From an uncultured Bacteroidales bacterium (GTDB taxonomy: Bacteria > Bacteroidota > Bacteroidia > Bacteroidales > UBA932), in the NCBI GenBank assembly GCA_946627685.1, contig CAMOVV010000051.1, positions 1 through 7,569 of the forward strand: DNA of 7,569 bases, given 5' to 3'. The position numbers were made by a program, and so were the translations under genes. The stretch's first letter is position 1. Every line of letters begins with the position of its first letter. The notes beneath the pieces are model-generated. The model saw nothing but the letters and a program-made list of their open reading frames with translations. It was not told the DNA's origin and did no database searches. Below are positions 1-6,512 of the stretch, in pieces.

Positions 1-594
1 GTCGGTAATGACGATTATCGCCCTGCTGTTCTCGCTCTGAAGGCTGAAACTCTTGGCAGCCAGGGTGATGGCCTGTCCGATGGCAGTCCCCTGCACGGGG
101 ATGGAACGCGGGGAGACCTCCCCCAGGAACATCTTCGCGGAGACGTAATCCGTGGTAATGGGGAGCTGGACGAAGGGAGTGCCGGCGAAAATCACCAGGC
201 CTATCCTGTCGTCTTGGAGACGGTCGGAAAGCCGTGAAATGGCCAGCTTGGCCCTTTCGAGACGGTCGGGGGTGTAATCCCTCGCCAGCATGGAGTTGGA
301 CACGTCCAGGCAAATCATGATTTCAGCGCCGCGGGCCTTGTGTTCCTTGAGCTTGGCTCCGATTTGGGGCCTTGCCAGGGCAATCGCGAAAAACATGAAG
401 GCGAGGGTGAAGAGGACCATGCGGATCCATCCCTTCGCCCCGGACCATGAAGGCATCAGGGCGGAGGCGGAGGCGGGGTCGGCGAAGCGACCGGCGCGGC
501 GGCGCCTGAGGGCCATGACGAAGGCGTAGGCCACCAGGAAAAGAGGGGCCGCAAGAAGGAGCCAAAGGAACTTGTACTGTGCGAATACTATCAT
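1..594 (-). CDS. batB: BatB-like von Willebrand A membrane protein (3' end missing)
   Basis: Second of two tandem membrane-anchored VWA proteins of the Bat (aerotolerance) operon. The reading frame is open from the ATG at 594 to the window edge, giving 198 residues without a stop, so the C-terminal part lies outside. Two hydrophobic segments are visible (about residues 8-29 and 57-74), followed by a VWA domain with the metal-ion-dependent adhesion site: D97-x-S99-x-S101, the Thr of GTAIG (T170), and the T-D pair at 197-198, the last residues visible. The segment DVSNSMLARDYTPDR is nearly identical to the same segment of BatA, showing that the two are paralogues. The start overlaps the batA stop (ATGA) and is preceded by a perfect AAGGAGGT, so this start is secure. 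In the family, the VWA domain faces the periplasm and probably binds a protein partner; a substrate is unknown. TPR repeats found in some BatB/BatC fusions cannot be judged here. Confidence 0.9.
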   Translation of the reverse strand, partial: MIVFAQYKFLWLLLAAPLFLVAYAFVMALRRRRAGRFADPASASALMPSWSGAKGWIRMVLFTLAFMFFAIALARPQIGAKLKEHKARGAEIMICLDVSNSMLARDYTPDRLERAKLAISRLSDRLQDDRIGLVIFAGTPFVQLPITTDYVSAKMFLGEVSPRSIPVQGTAIGQAITLAAKSFSLQSENSRAIIVITD

Positions 595-1577
595 GGCAAC
601 CTCCTTATTATGAAAAGCCTGAACAACATCTCAAGAAGAAGGAGCAAAAGGGCCGCAAGGGCGAAGCCCCCGAAAAGCTCCTTGTAAACCGGGAAACTGT
701 CTATGGTCACGCGGTTTTTCTCCATGCTGTTGATTTCGCTGTAAATCTCCGAAAGGGACGTGTTGTCGGTCGCGCGGAAATACTTTCCTCCGGTGGTCGC
801 GGCCATCCTTTTGAGAAGGTCCTCGTCAATTTTCACGGGAACGTTCTGCATCTCCACCCCCCAGGGCGTGACCACAGGGTAGGGAGCCGTGCCGTTGGCG
901 CCCACGCCGATTGTGTAAGTCCTTATGCCATAGGTCTTGGCGATGTCGGCCGCAGTTTCGGGGGCGACCTCTCCCATATTGTTGTCTCCGTCAGTGAGGA
1001 GGATGACCACCCGGCTTTTAGCATCAGAGTCTTTGAGTCTCGCAACCGCTGTGGCAAGACCGTTTCCTATGGCCGTGCCGTCGTCGATAAGGCCGGTCTG
1101 AATCTCCTTCATGAGGTTTATGAGGGTGGCCCTGTCGGTCGTAAGGGGGCACTGGGTGTAGCTTTCACCCGCAAAAACCACGATTCCCATCCTGTCGGAA
1201 GGTCTCTGGGCCATGAACCTTATGGCTATGTCCTTGGCGGCGTTTATCCTGTCGGGGGTGAAATCCCTCGCCAGCATGGAAGTGGAGACGTCCATGACGA
1301 ACATGATGTCAATTCCCTCCGAATCAACCTTTTCCATCTTGGAAGAGGACCGGGGCCGGGCCATGGCGACTATGAGGAGGCAGAGGGCGGCCGTCCGCAG
1401 GATGAAAGGAAGGTGCCTAAGCCACGAAACGGCCCCGCCTCCCGTCTTGACCCAGGGAATCAGGGAAGGAACCCGCAGATGGGGCTTCCTTTCCATCAGT
1501 TCAAGGTACAGGTAGTGTCCGACAAGAAGGACCGGCAAGGCAAGAAGCCACAGGAGTTCAGGATACTCAAAGAACAT
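591..1577 (-). CDS. batA: BatA von Willebrand A domain membrane protein
   Basis: Complete 328-residue protein with the classical BatA plan: a short N-terminus, hydrophobic segments at about 9-25 and 57-74, a VWA domain from about 88 to 285, and a C-terminal hydrophobic segment at about 303-325 ending in a basic tail (RRLP). The metal-binding MIDAS is intact: D96-x-S98-x-S100 in FVMDVSTSM, T168 in DGTAIG, and T195-D196 in LLTDGDNN. A protein of this kind is held in the inner membrane with the VWA domain probably in the periplasm, and is proposed to form a complex with the other Bat proteins that is remodelled by the MoxR ATPase. In Bacteroides fragilis the bat operon was linked to oxygen tolerance, though a direct mechanism was not shown. 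The start is supported by a GGGGAGGAG Shine-Dalgarno (1585-1593) and by typical length; it overlaps the upstream gene by 11 bp, and its stop overlaps the batB start by 4 bp. Confidence 0.93.
   Translation of the reverse strand: MFFEYPELLWLLALPVLLVGHYLYLELMERKPHLRVPSLIPWVKTGGGAVSWLRHLPFILRTAALCLLIVAMARPRSSSKMEKVDSEGIDIMFVMDVSTSMLARDFTPDRINAAKDIAIRFMAQRPSDRMGIVVFAGESYTQCPLTTDRATLINLMKEIQTGLIDDGTAIGNGLATAVARLKDSDAKSRVVILLTDGDNNMGEVAPETAADIAKTYGIRTYTIGVGANGTAPYPVVTPWGVEMQNVPVKIDEDLLKRMAATTGGKYFRATDNTSLSEIYSEINSMEKNRVTIDSFPVYKELFGGFALAALLLLLLEMLFRLFIIRRLP
599..606 (-). promoter_or_regulatory. Strong Shine-Dalgarno sequence of batB
   Basis: On the minus strand the sequence reads AAGGAGGT, a full match to the consensus complementary to the 16S rRNA 3' end; the core AAGGAGG is followed by five bases and then the batB ATG. 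It lies inside the last codons of batA (R-R-L-P-stop). It is notable because Bacteroidota genes generally show weak or no Shine-Dalgarno signals. It fixes the batB start and suggests translational coupling to batA. Confidence 0.75.
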
Positions 1578-2562
1578 TTTCAGGCTCCTCCCCGGCCTCT
1601 TCCGTCCTGTACGTGGACGTCACGAAACGCACCGCGACGGGCAGGGCGGAGGCATTGTCCCCGTCGTCCGCCACGTATTTTGCAAATTTGACAAGGTCGG
1701 CCCTCTCGAACAGGGCCCTGGCTTCATCCCTGAGGGACGCATCCGGCTCCCCGGCCTTCTCCAGGGCGGAGAAAATCTCGGCCGTAGTCATTTCCACGGC
1801 ATCCACACCGAACCTCGCCACGATATATTCCCGGAGTATGTCGGTGATGCCGGAATAGAAAGATTTCTGTTTGTCGGGGGCCCAGAGGCGGTTCCCGCGA
1901 TATTTGTCAAGTTTCCTGAGGGCCACGATATGGGCCGGCTCCCGTGAAACGGGGCCTTCCGACGCCTTCTTTCTCATCATGATGAGGCAGACCGCGAGGA
2001 TGACAAGTATCGCGACCGCGTAGAAAGCCAGCAGCCAGGGAAGGATTTCCTTGAAAGTGAGGGGGTAGCGAATCTGGCCTTTGAGGTCGTGAATCCTGTA
2101 TGTGGTGGTGTCTATCTGGAATCCCTTCACGGAAAGGGTCTGGGGATTGAAGACAAGGGTATCGACAAGGTCTCCGGGGAGGGTCCTTCGGACGGCAAGG
2201 GGAGGAAGGTCGAAATCTCCTTCGTCAAAGGCGGTTACGACAAATCCAGCCTCTATCTCGTACAGCCTGGATTTCTTCCCCGCCTTTATCGTCTTCACAG
2301 TATCCACCATCCACGGGGAAACGACATCCACGCTGTCCCTGATTCCCTTGGAGAGGTCGGGAAGCATGAATCCCGTGCCTTCGGCGACGTTTTTCAAGGT
2401 AAATCCGTAGATGAACTGATCGGCGATGAGGGCCGTGTCCCTTTTTTGGAGAGGCCTCAGGAAAGACCCCTCAACCTCTTTCACCCCGCCGCCCTGCGCA
2501 AAGGCCCCGGTCCCTGCAAGAAGGACAGCCGCAACCGTCAATATCTTTCTGAAGAATCCCAT
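1567..2562 (-). CDS. Bat-operon membrane protein, DUF4381-like C-terminus
   Basis: Third gene of the operon, 331 residues. Residues 1-22 form a Sec signal peptide (basic start, hydrophobic core, likely cut after A-F-A). Residues about 28-165 are a beta-rich periplasmic domain with no cysteines or recognisable catalytic motif, reminiscent of an immunoglobulin-like BatD piece. One strong membrane segment spans about 174-196 and is followed by a basic stop (MRKK). The cytoplasmic part (about 205-320) is helical and contains PAHIVALRKLDKY and YSGITDILREYIVARFG...TTAEI, the type of motif seen in DUF4381 proteins, which occupy the same slot between DUF58 and VWA genes in proteobacterial MoxR clusters. 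Function is unknown; by topology it could link periplasmic VWA proteins to cytoplasmic MoxR. It begins 3 bp after the DUF58 gene, with AGGAG seven bases before ATG (2570-2574). The domain assignment is by eye, not by search. Confidence 0.85.
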   Translation of the reverse strand: MGFFRKILTVAAVLLAGTGAFAQGGGVKEVEGSFLRPLQKRDTALIADQFIYGFTLKNVAEGTGFMLPDLSKGIRDSVDVVSPWMVDTVKTIKAGKKSRLYEIEAGFVVTAFDEGDFDLPPLAVRRTLPGDLVDTLVFNPQTLSVKGFQIDTTTYRIHDLKGQIRYPLTFKEILPWLLAFYAVAILVILAVCLIMMRKKASEGPVSREPAHIVALRKLDKYRGNRLWAPDKQKSFYSGITDILREYIVARFGVDAVEMTTAEIFSALEKAGEPDASLRDEARALFERADLVKFAKYVADDGDNASALPVAVRFVTSTYRTEEAGEEPENVL

Positions 2563-2565
2563 AGA

Positions 2566-3459
2566 TTATCTCCTGTCAAAAAATCCTTTCAGGCCTTTCA
2601 CATAATCATCCGCCGTGGAAATGGCCACGCTGTCAATCCTGTATCTGGCCAGAAGGGAAGAAAGTTCCGCTTCGGACCGGGCGTACCACTTTCCGTAAGC
2701 GGCGCGCATCTTCCTGCGGGAAGTGTCTATCCAGGCCGAGCGGCCCGTCTCGGAATCCTTCACATGGACAAGCCCCACGTCGGGAAGGGTCCTCTCCCTG
2801 GGGTCGTAAACCCTTATGACAGAGAGGTCGTGACGGCCGGCGGCCACCTTGACGGCATCCTCGTAGCGGGGATTCCCGTCTTCGTCCACATCCAGCATGT
2901 CAGACAGAAGGAAGGCCGTACACCTTCTTTTAATGGCGTTGGACAGGAACCCGAGAGCCCCGCCGATATCGGTCCCTGAAGAGGAAGGGTCGAACTCGAG
3001 CATCTCCCTTATTATCCTCAGAAGATGGCTCCTGCCTTTTTTCGGAGGGATGAACTGCTCCACCTTGTCGCTGAAGAAGAGGGCTCCCACCTTGTCGTTG
3101 TTGATGATGGCGGAAAATGACAGGACGGCCGCAATTTCGGCTATCATCTCCCTCTTGGTGGTGCCGCGGGTCCCGAAAAGGCCGCTTCGGCTCACGTCCA
3201 CGAGAAGGACCACGGTGAGTTCCCTCTCCTCTTCGAAGACTTTCACGTAAGGAGCCCTGAGCCTGGCGGTTACATTCCAGTCCATGTTCCTCACGTCGTC
3301 TCCGTAGCGGTATTCCCTCACCTCGCTGAAAGCCATGCCCCGTCCTTTGAAGGCGGAATGGTACTCCCCGGCGAAGATCTGGTGAGACAGAGCCTTCGTC
3401 CTGATTTCAATCTTGCGGACCTTCCTGAGGAGATCCGAAGGAGTCCTCGTCTGTCCCAT
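2566..3459 (-). CDS. DUF58 domain protein of the MoxR/Bat cluster
   Basis: Complete 297-residue cytoplasmic protein with no membrane segment. The DUF58 signature lies at about residues 37-66: F-K-G-R-G-x-x-F-S-E-V-R-E-Y-x-x-G-D-D-V-R-x-x-D-W-x-x-T-A-R. A degenerate VWA-like fold follows, with D88-x-S90-x-S92 in LLVDVSRSG, T163 in GTDIG, and SDMLD (186-190) in the position of the usual T-D/S-D pair, so metal binding at a MIDAS-like site is plausible. DUF58 genes almost always sit next to moxR, and the protein is thought to be a partner or substrate adaptor of the ATPase; a biochemical activity is not established. The start codon is 6 bp after the moxR stop, and the N-terminus MGQTRTPSDLLRKVRKIEIRTK matches the usual beginning of the family. 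It lacks the N-terminal membrane segments of the longer DUF58 class. Confidence 0.92.
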   Translation of the reverse strand: MGQTRTPSDLLRKVRKIEIRTKALSHQIFAGEYHSAFKGRGMAFSEVREYRYGDDVRNMDWNVTARLRAPYVKVFEEERELTVVLLVDVSRSGLFGTRGTTKREMIAEIAAVLSFSAIINNDKVGALFFSDKVEQFIPPKKGRSHLLRIIREMLEFDPSSSGTDIGGALGFLSNAIKRRCTAFLLSDMLDVDEDGNPRYEDAVKVAAGRHDLSVIRVYDPRERTLPDVGLVHVKDSETGRSAWIDTSRRKMRAAYGKWYARSEAELSSLLARYRIDSVAISTADDYVKGLKGFFDRR

Positions 3460-3465
3460 GACCTG

Positions 3466-4458
3466 TTAAGGAACGGCTACGGCATTTATCACGTCTTCGA
3501 TTATCGCCTCGGTGCGGAGATTTTCGGCTTCAGCCTCGTAGGTGAGGCCGATACGGTGCCGCAGGACTTCGTTGCAGACGGCCCGCACGTCCTCCGGAAT
3601 CACATAGCCCCTTCTCTTTATGAAAGCGTAGGCCTTGGATGCCAGGGATAGGGATATGCTGGCGCGGGGGGATGCCCCGTAGGAAATCATGTCCTTGAGG
3701 GAAGAAAGGCCGTAGTCGCCGGGAGTCCTCGTGGCATAGACGATGTCAACGATGTATCTTTCTATCTTCTCGTCCATATACACCTCGCGGACCACTTCCC
3801 TTGCCCTTACGATATCTTCCGGCTTCACGACGGCGGAAGCCTTGGGGAAGACTCCCGAATTGTTCATCCTTATTATCTGTTTCTCCTCCTCCTTTCCGGG
3901 ATAGCCGACGACCACCTTGAGCATGAAACGGTCCACCTGGGCCTCGGGAAGAGGGTAGGTGCCTTCCTGCTCGATAGGGTTCTGGGTGGCCATCACGAGG
4001 AAGGGTTCGGGGAGCTTGTAGGTGTGCTCTCCGATGGTCACCTGCCTTTCCTGCATGGCCTCGAGAAGGGCGCTCTGCACCTTGGCCGGGGAACGGTTGA
4101 TTTCATCGGCGAGGACGAAATTGGCGAAAATCGGGCCCTTGTGGACCTCGAAGGCCCCGTCCTTCTGGGAATAGATGAGGGTGCCGGTAAGGTCGGCGGG
4201 AAGCAGGTCGGGGGTGAACTGCACCCTGCTGAATTTCGCATCCACGGCCTGGGCCAGGGTGTTGATGGCCAAGGTCTTGGCAAGACCGGGGACACCCTCG
4301 AGCAGGATGTGTCCGTTGGCCAGGAGACCTATCATGAGGTTCTCCACCAGGTGCTTCTGCCCCACGATCACCTTGCCCATCTCCATCGAAAGCAAATCGA
4401 CGAACGCGCTCTCCCTCTGGATGCGGTCGTTCAGTTCCTTGATGCTCGTACTCTCCAT
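3466..4458 (-). CDS. moxR: MoxR family AAA+ ATPase
   Basis: First gene of the leftward operon, 330 residues, the usual length for the family. Visible ATPase elements are Walker A GVPGLAKT (55-62), Walker B FVLADEIN (114-121), sensor 1 in MATQNP (156-161), the PLPEAQVDRF segment (169-178) carrying the putative arginine finger, and sensor 2 GASPRA (261-266) followed by a helical lid. MoxR proteins are cytoplasmic hexameric chaperone-like ATPases that help mature or regulate partner proteins, typically those with VWA domains; the DUF58 and Bat proteins encoded next to it are the natural clients. No Shine-Dalgarno precedes the ATG, and only 48 bp separate it from the divergent truA start, so its promoter is probably in that gap or reaches into truA. 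The start fits the family N-terminus, with the conserved V-I-V-G-Q motif at about residues 30-34. Confidence 0.95.
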   Translation of the reverse strand: MESTSIKELNDRIQRESAFVDLLSMEMGKVIVGQKHLVENLMIGLLANGHILLEGVPGLAKTLAINTLAQAVDAKFSRVQFTPDLLPADLTGTLIYSQKDGAFEVHKGPIFANFVLADEINRSPAKVQSALLEAMQERQVTIGEHTYKLPEPFLVMATQNPIEQEGTYPLPEAQVDRFMLKVVVGYPGKEEEKQIIRMNNSGVFPKASAVVKPEDIVRAREVVREVYMDEKIERYIVDIVYATRTPGDYGLSSLKDMISYGASPRASISLSLASKAYAFIKRRGYVIPEDVRAVCNEVLRHRIGLTYEAEAENLRTEAIIEDVINAVAVP

Positions 4459-4477
4459 AAAAATATCAATCTTTTTG

Positions 4478-4485
4478 TATTTTTG
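4478..4485 (+). promoter_or_regulatory. Candidate -7 box of the truA promoter
   Basis: TATTTTTG matches the Bacteroidota -7 consensus TAnnTTTG and is followed by CA, as is the box ahead of exbB. It lies 21 bp before the truA ATG, so the transcript leader would be very short. No TTTG is found at the expected -33 distance, and the surroundings are A/T-rich, so a chance match is possible. Confidence 0.45.
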
Positions 4486-4506
4486 CAGTCAAACAAATCC
4501 TGGCAA

Positions 4507-5280
4507 ATGCGTTACAAGGTCATTCTCTCCTACGACGGTTCGCCGTTCTGCGGCTGGCAGCTTCAAAACGGCGCCGACACCGTGCAGGAACGTCTCCAGA
4601 CGGCCCTGACGACCCTCCTGAAGGCTCCGGTGCAGGTCACCGGCGCAGGGAGGACGGACTCGGGCGTGAACGCGGTCCGCTACGCGGCCCACTTCGACGC
4701 CCCCGCAGGAAACGACCTGAACGCCGCGGCACTTGGCTACAAATTAAATGCCATCCTGCCCCTCGCGATAACGGTCCACGAAGTGATTCCGGCAGACCCC
4801 GATTTCCACTCCAGGTTCGACGCCGTCCTGAGGGAATACACCTATTTTCTCCACCGCCGCCGGGACCCCTTCATGGACAGGTATTCGTGGCTCTGCACCT
4901 ATCCCCTGGACATCACGGAAATGAACAAGGCAGCCGCCCTCCTTGCCGGCACCCACGATTTTTCCTGCTTCCAGAAGACCGGAAGCGACGTGAAAACCTC
5001 CGTCTGCACCGTGAAGGAAGCCTTCTGGGCCCCGTACATTCCCGACCACGTGAGACTCATGGGATTCCCCGCCTCCGAAGGCGACTATCTGTATTTCAGG
5101 ATCTCCGCCAACCGCTTCCTCCGTAACATGGTAAGGGCTGTGGTGGGAACGCTGGTGGAAGTGGGACGCGGGAAAAGGACGGCGGAAAGCATGGCGTGGC
5201 TCCTTGAAGGAGGCAGCCGCGGGCAGGCCGGAGAATCGGTTCCGGGGAAGGCCCTTTTCCTCAGCGGTGTAAATTATTAG
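4507..5280 (+). CDS. truA: tRNA pseudouridine(38-40) synthase TruA
   Basis: Converts uridines 38, 39 and 40 in the tRNA anticodon stem-loop to pseudouridine; a soluble cytoplasmic enzyme acting as a homodimer. The 257-residue product shows the family landmarks: YDGSPFCGWQLQ (9-20), the catalytic motif G-R-T-D-S-G-V with nucleophile D51, the segment KTGSDVKTSVCTVKEA in the middle of the second half, and the C-terminal block F-R-I-S-A-N-R-F-L-R-N-M-V-R-A-V-V-G-T-L-V-E-V-G-R-G. The residue after GRTDSGV is Asn (N55), where many homologues have His. The frame is open further upstream to 4024, but that stretch is antisense to moxR; MRYKVILSYDG is the normal beginning of the enzyme, so 4507 is the start. 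No Shine-Dalgarno is present. The gene is divergent from the bat operon and is followed after 83 bp by exbB, which appears to have its own promoter. Confidence 0.97.
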   Translation: MRYKVILSYDGSPFCGWQLQNGADTVQERLQTALTTLLKAPVQVTGAGRTDSGVNAVRYAAHFDAPAGNDLNAAALGYKLNAILPLAITVHEVIPADPDFHSRFDAVLREYTYFLHRRRDPFMDRYSWLCTYPLDITEMNKAAALLAGTHDFSCFQKTGSDVKTSVCTVKEAFWAPYIPDHVRLMGFPASEGDYLYFRISANRFLRNMVRAVVGTLVEVGRGKRTAESMAWLLEGGSRGQAGESVPGKALFLSGVNY

Positions 5281-5284
5281 GAAA

Positions 5285-5349
5285 ATTTGATTATCTTTGC
5301 ATGATTGTGTCCGCGTGATGGCGGTACACAAGGGAAACGATAATCAAAT
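5285..5349. repeat. Nested inverted repeats in the truA-exbB gap
   Basis: An outer perfect 11-bp inverted repeat (ATTTGATTATC at 5285-5295 and GATAATCAAAT at 5339-5349) encloses an inner stem made of TTGTGTCCGC (5305-5314) and GCGG-T-ACACAA (5321-5331), that is ten pairs with one bulged T and a six-base loop. The left outer arm overlaps the -7 box, and the inner stem begins about where transcription of exbB would start. There is no T-run after it, so it is not a typical intrinsic terminator for truA. It could be an operator with two half-sites or a leader hairpin of the exbB mRNA; neither is proven. Confidence 0.6.
5292..5299 (+). promoter_or_regulatory. Probable -7 box of the exbB-exbD-tonB promoter
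   Basis: TATCTTTG, followed by CA, is a full match to the Bacteroidota -7 consensus TAnnTTTG and resembles the TATTTTTGCA ahead of truA. It lies 12 bp after the truA stop and 64 bp before the exbB ATG. No clear TTTG is seen at the -33 distance. Transcription would be expected to start a few bases downstream, near 5305. Confidence 0.65.
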
Positions 5350-5363
5350 AATTATTCAATACC

Positions 5364-6095
5364 ATGTTGTTCAATTTGTTACAGACAACTATCGACACTA
5401 CTTTCTCCTCCGGAGCCGCCGAAACGGTCCAGGCCGCCGCAGCCACCCAGGTGGAACAGTCCTTCTCCCTCATCGAAATCGCCTCCAAGGGAGGCTGGCT
5501 CATGATAGTCCTTCTTCTCCTTTCCATCATCGCCATCTACATCTTCGGAAAGAAATGGTACATGATTCACAAGGCCCAGAACATCGACCCCAATTTCATG
5601 AAGGACATCAGGGACTACATCCTCGAGGGCAAGACCAAGAGCGCCCTCACCCTCTGCAGCAAGTACGACTCCCCCTCCGCCCGCCTGGTGGAAAAGGGAA
5701 TCGAGCGCATCGGCAGGCCGCTTTCCGACATCCAGACCGCGGTGGAGAACACCGGCAACGTGGAAGTAGCCCGTCTTGAGAAAGGTCTCGCCACCCTCGC
5801 CACAATAGCGGGAGGAGCCCCCATGATCGGATTCCTCGGCACCGTCATCGGCATGGTCCAGGCCTTCTTCAACATGGCCAACGCCGGCAACAACATCGAC
5901 ATCTCCCTGCTCTCCAGCGGTATCTACACCGCCATGATCACCACGGTGGGAGGTCTTGTCGTGGGTATCCTGGCCTACTTCGGCTACAACTTCCTCACGG
6001 CCCAGATTTCCAACATCGTATTCAAGATGGAAAGCACCACCATCGACTTCATGGACCTTCTCCACGAGCCGGCCGGCGAAGATAACGAGCAGTAA
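5364..6095 (+). CDS. exbB: MotA/TolQ/ExbB family proton channel protein
   Basis: Inner-membrane channel subunit that, with ExbD, uses the proton gradient to drive TonB. The protein has 243 residues and three hydrophobic segments at about 43-63, 141-169 and 184-210, with a cytoplasmic stretch between the first and second, as in ExbB/TolQ. The conserved core is clear: G-F-L-G-T-V-I-G-M (156-164) in TM2 and G-I-Y-T-A-M-I-T-T-V-G-G-L (186-198) in TM3. By eye alignment, the TM3 Glu of E. coli ExbB (E176) corresponds to T189 here. The N-terminus before TM1 is Ala/Thr-rich. The ATG at 5364 is preceded by an A/T-rich leader without a Shine-Dalgarno. TolQ would be the alternative name, but the adjoining exbD and tonB favour ExbB. 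The next gene starts 3 bp after the stop. Confidence 0.93.
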   Translation: MLFNLLQTTIDTTFSSGAAETVQAAAATQVEQSFSLIEIASKGGWLMIVLLLLSIIAIYIFGKKWYMIHKAQNIDPNFMKDIRDYILEGKTKSALTLCSKYDSPSARLVEKGIERIGRPLSDIQTAVENTGNVEVARLEKGLATLATIAGGAPMIGFLGTVIGMVQAFFNMANAGNNIDISLLSSGIYTAMITTVGGLVVGILAYFGYNFLTAQISNIVFKMESTTIDFMDLLHEPAGEDNEQ

Positions 6096-6098
6096 GCC

Positions 6099-6509
6099 AT
6101 GGCCTTCAAGAGATCCACGAAAGTCATTTCCGACATCGGCAGCACGTCGATGACGGACCTTGTGTTCCTTCTCCTCATATTCTTCCTCATCACCTCAACC
6201 CTCGTGAATCCCAACGCCCTGAAGCTCCTGCTTCCCAAGAGCACCGGCCAGGTGAGCGCGAAGCCCACGGTGAGCGTATCCATAAAGGACTGGGGGAACG
6301 ACAGCTACACCTACCACATCAACGGCAGCGAGACGGCCACGCCCTTCTCCATGGTGGAAGACGAGCTCATCAGCACCCTGCAGAACGAGGAAGACCCCAC
6401 CTTCTCAATCTATTCCGACGAGAGCGTTCCCATCAAGGAAATCGTCGGGGTCATGAACATAGCGAAACGGAACCACTACAAAGTAATCCTGGCGACGCAG
6501 CCGGAATAA
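6099..6509 (+). CDS. exbD: ExbD/TolR family biopolymer transport protein
   Basis: Partner of ExbB in the TonB motor. The 136-residue protein has a short basic cytoplasmic N-terminus, a single membrane helix at about 19-36, and a small periplasmic domain of roughly 95 residues. The helix begins S-M-T-D20-L-V-F-L-L-L-I-F-F-L-I-T; D20 corresponds to the essential Asp25 of E. coli ExbD that carries the proton. The helix is followed by LKLLLPKS, similar to the conserved L-P segment that contacts TonB. The length is normal for the family. The gene is separated from exbB and tonB by three bases on each side, with identical TAAGCCATG junctions, so the three genes are certainly cotranscribed. Only one exbD-like gene is present, whereas many Bacteroidota encode two in tandem. 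Confidence 0.94.
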   Translation: MAFKRSTKVISDIGSTSMTDLVFLLLIFFLITSTLVNPNALKLLLPKSTGQVSAKPTVSVSIKDWGNDSYTYHINGSETATPFSMVEDELISTLQNEEDPTFSIYSDESVPIKEIVGVMNIAKRNHYKVILATQPE

Positions 6510-6512
6510 GCC

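Noticed and set aside
579..1691. Long plus-strand frame of 370 codons opposite batA and the end of the third gene
   Set aside because: It is antisense to well-supported genes, has no recognisable domain, and its composition (Gly/Arg/His/Pro-rich) is typical of the shadow frame of GC-rich coding DNA.
2089..2979. Plus-strand frame of 296 codons opposite the third bat gene and the DUF58 gene
   Set aside because: Antisense shadow of two conserved genes; no domain, membrane segment or ribosome site.
4459..4484. AAAAATA / TATTTTT inverted repeat in the moxR-truA gap
   Set aside because: Only seven A/T pairs in an A/T-rich gap; expected by chance. It does overlap the candidate truA -7 box, so it was noted, but alone it is too weak to call an operator.
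4024..4506. Upstream extension of the truA frame by 161 codons
   Set aside because: The extension is entirely antisense to moxR apart from the short gap, and TruA proteins start with the MRYKV-type strand found at 4507.
4459..4560. Search for a moxR promoter on the minus strand
   Set aside because: Several TTTG words occur but none forms TTTG-N19-TAnnTTTG or a clear TAnnTTTG box at a sensible distance; no promoter is called.
5297..5779. Alternative plus-strand frame beginning in the exbB leader
   Set aside because: It overlaps exbB in another frame and reads into His/Arg/Pro-rich low-complexity sequence, unlike a real protein.
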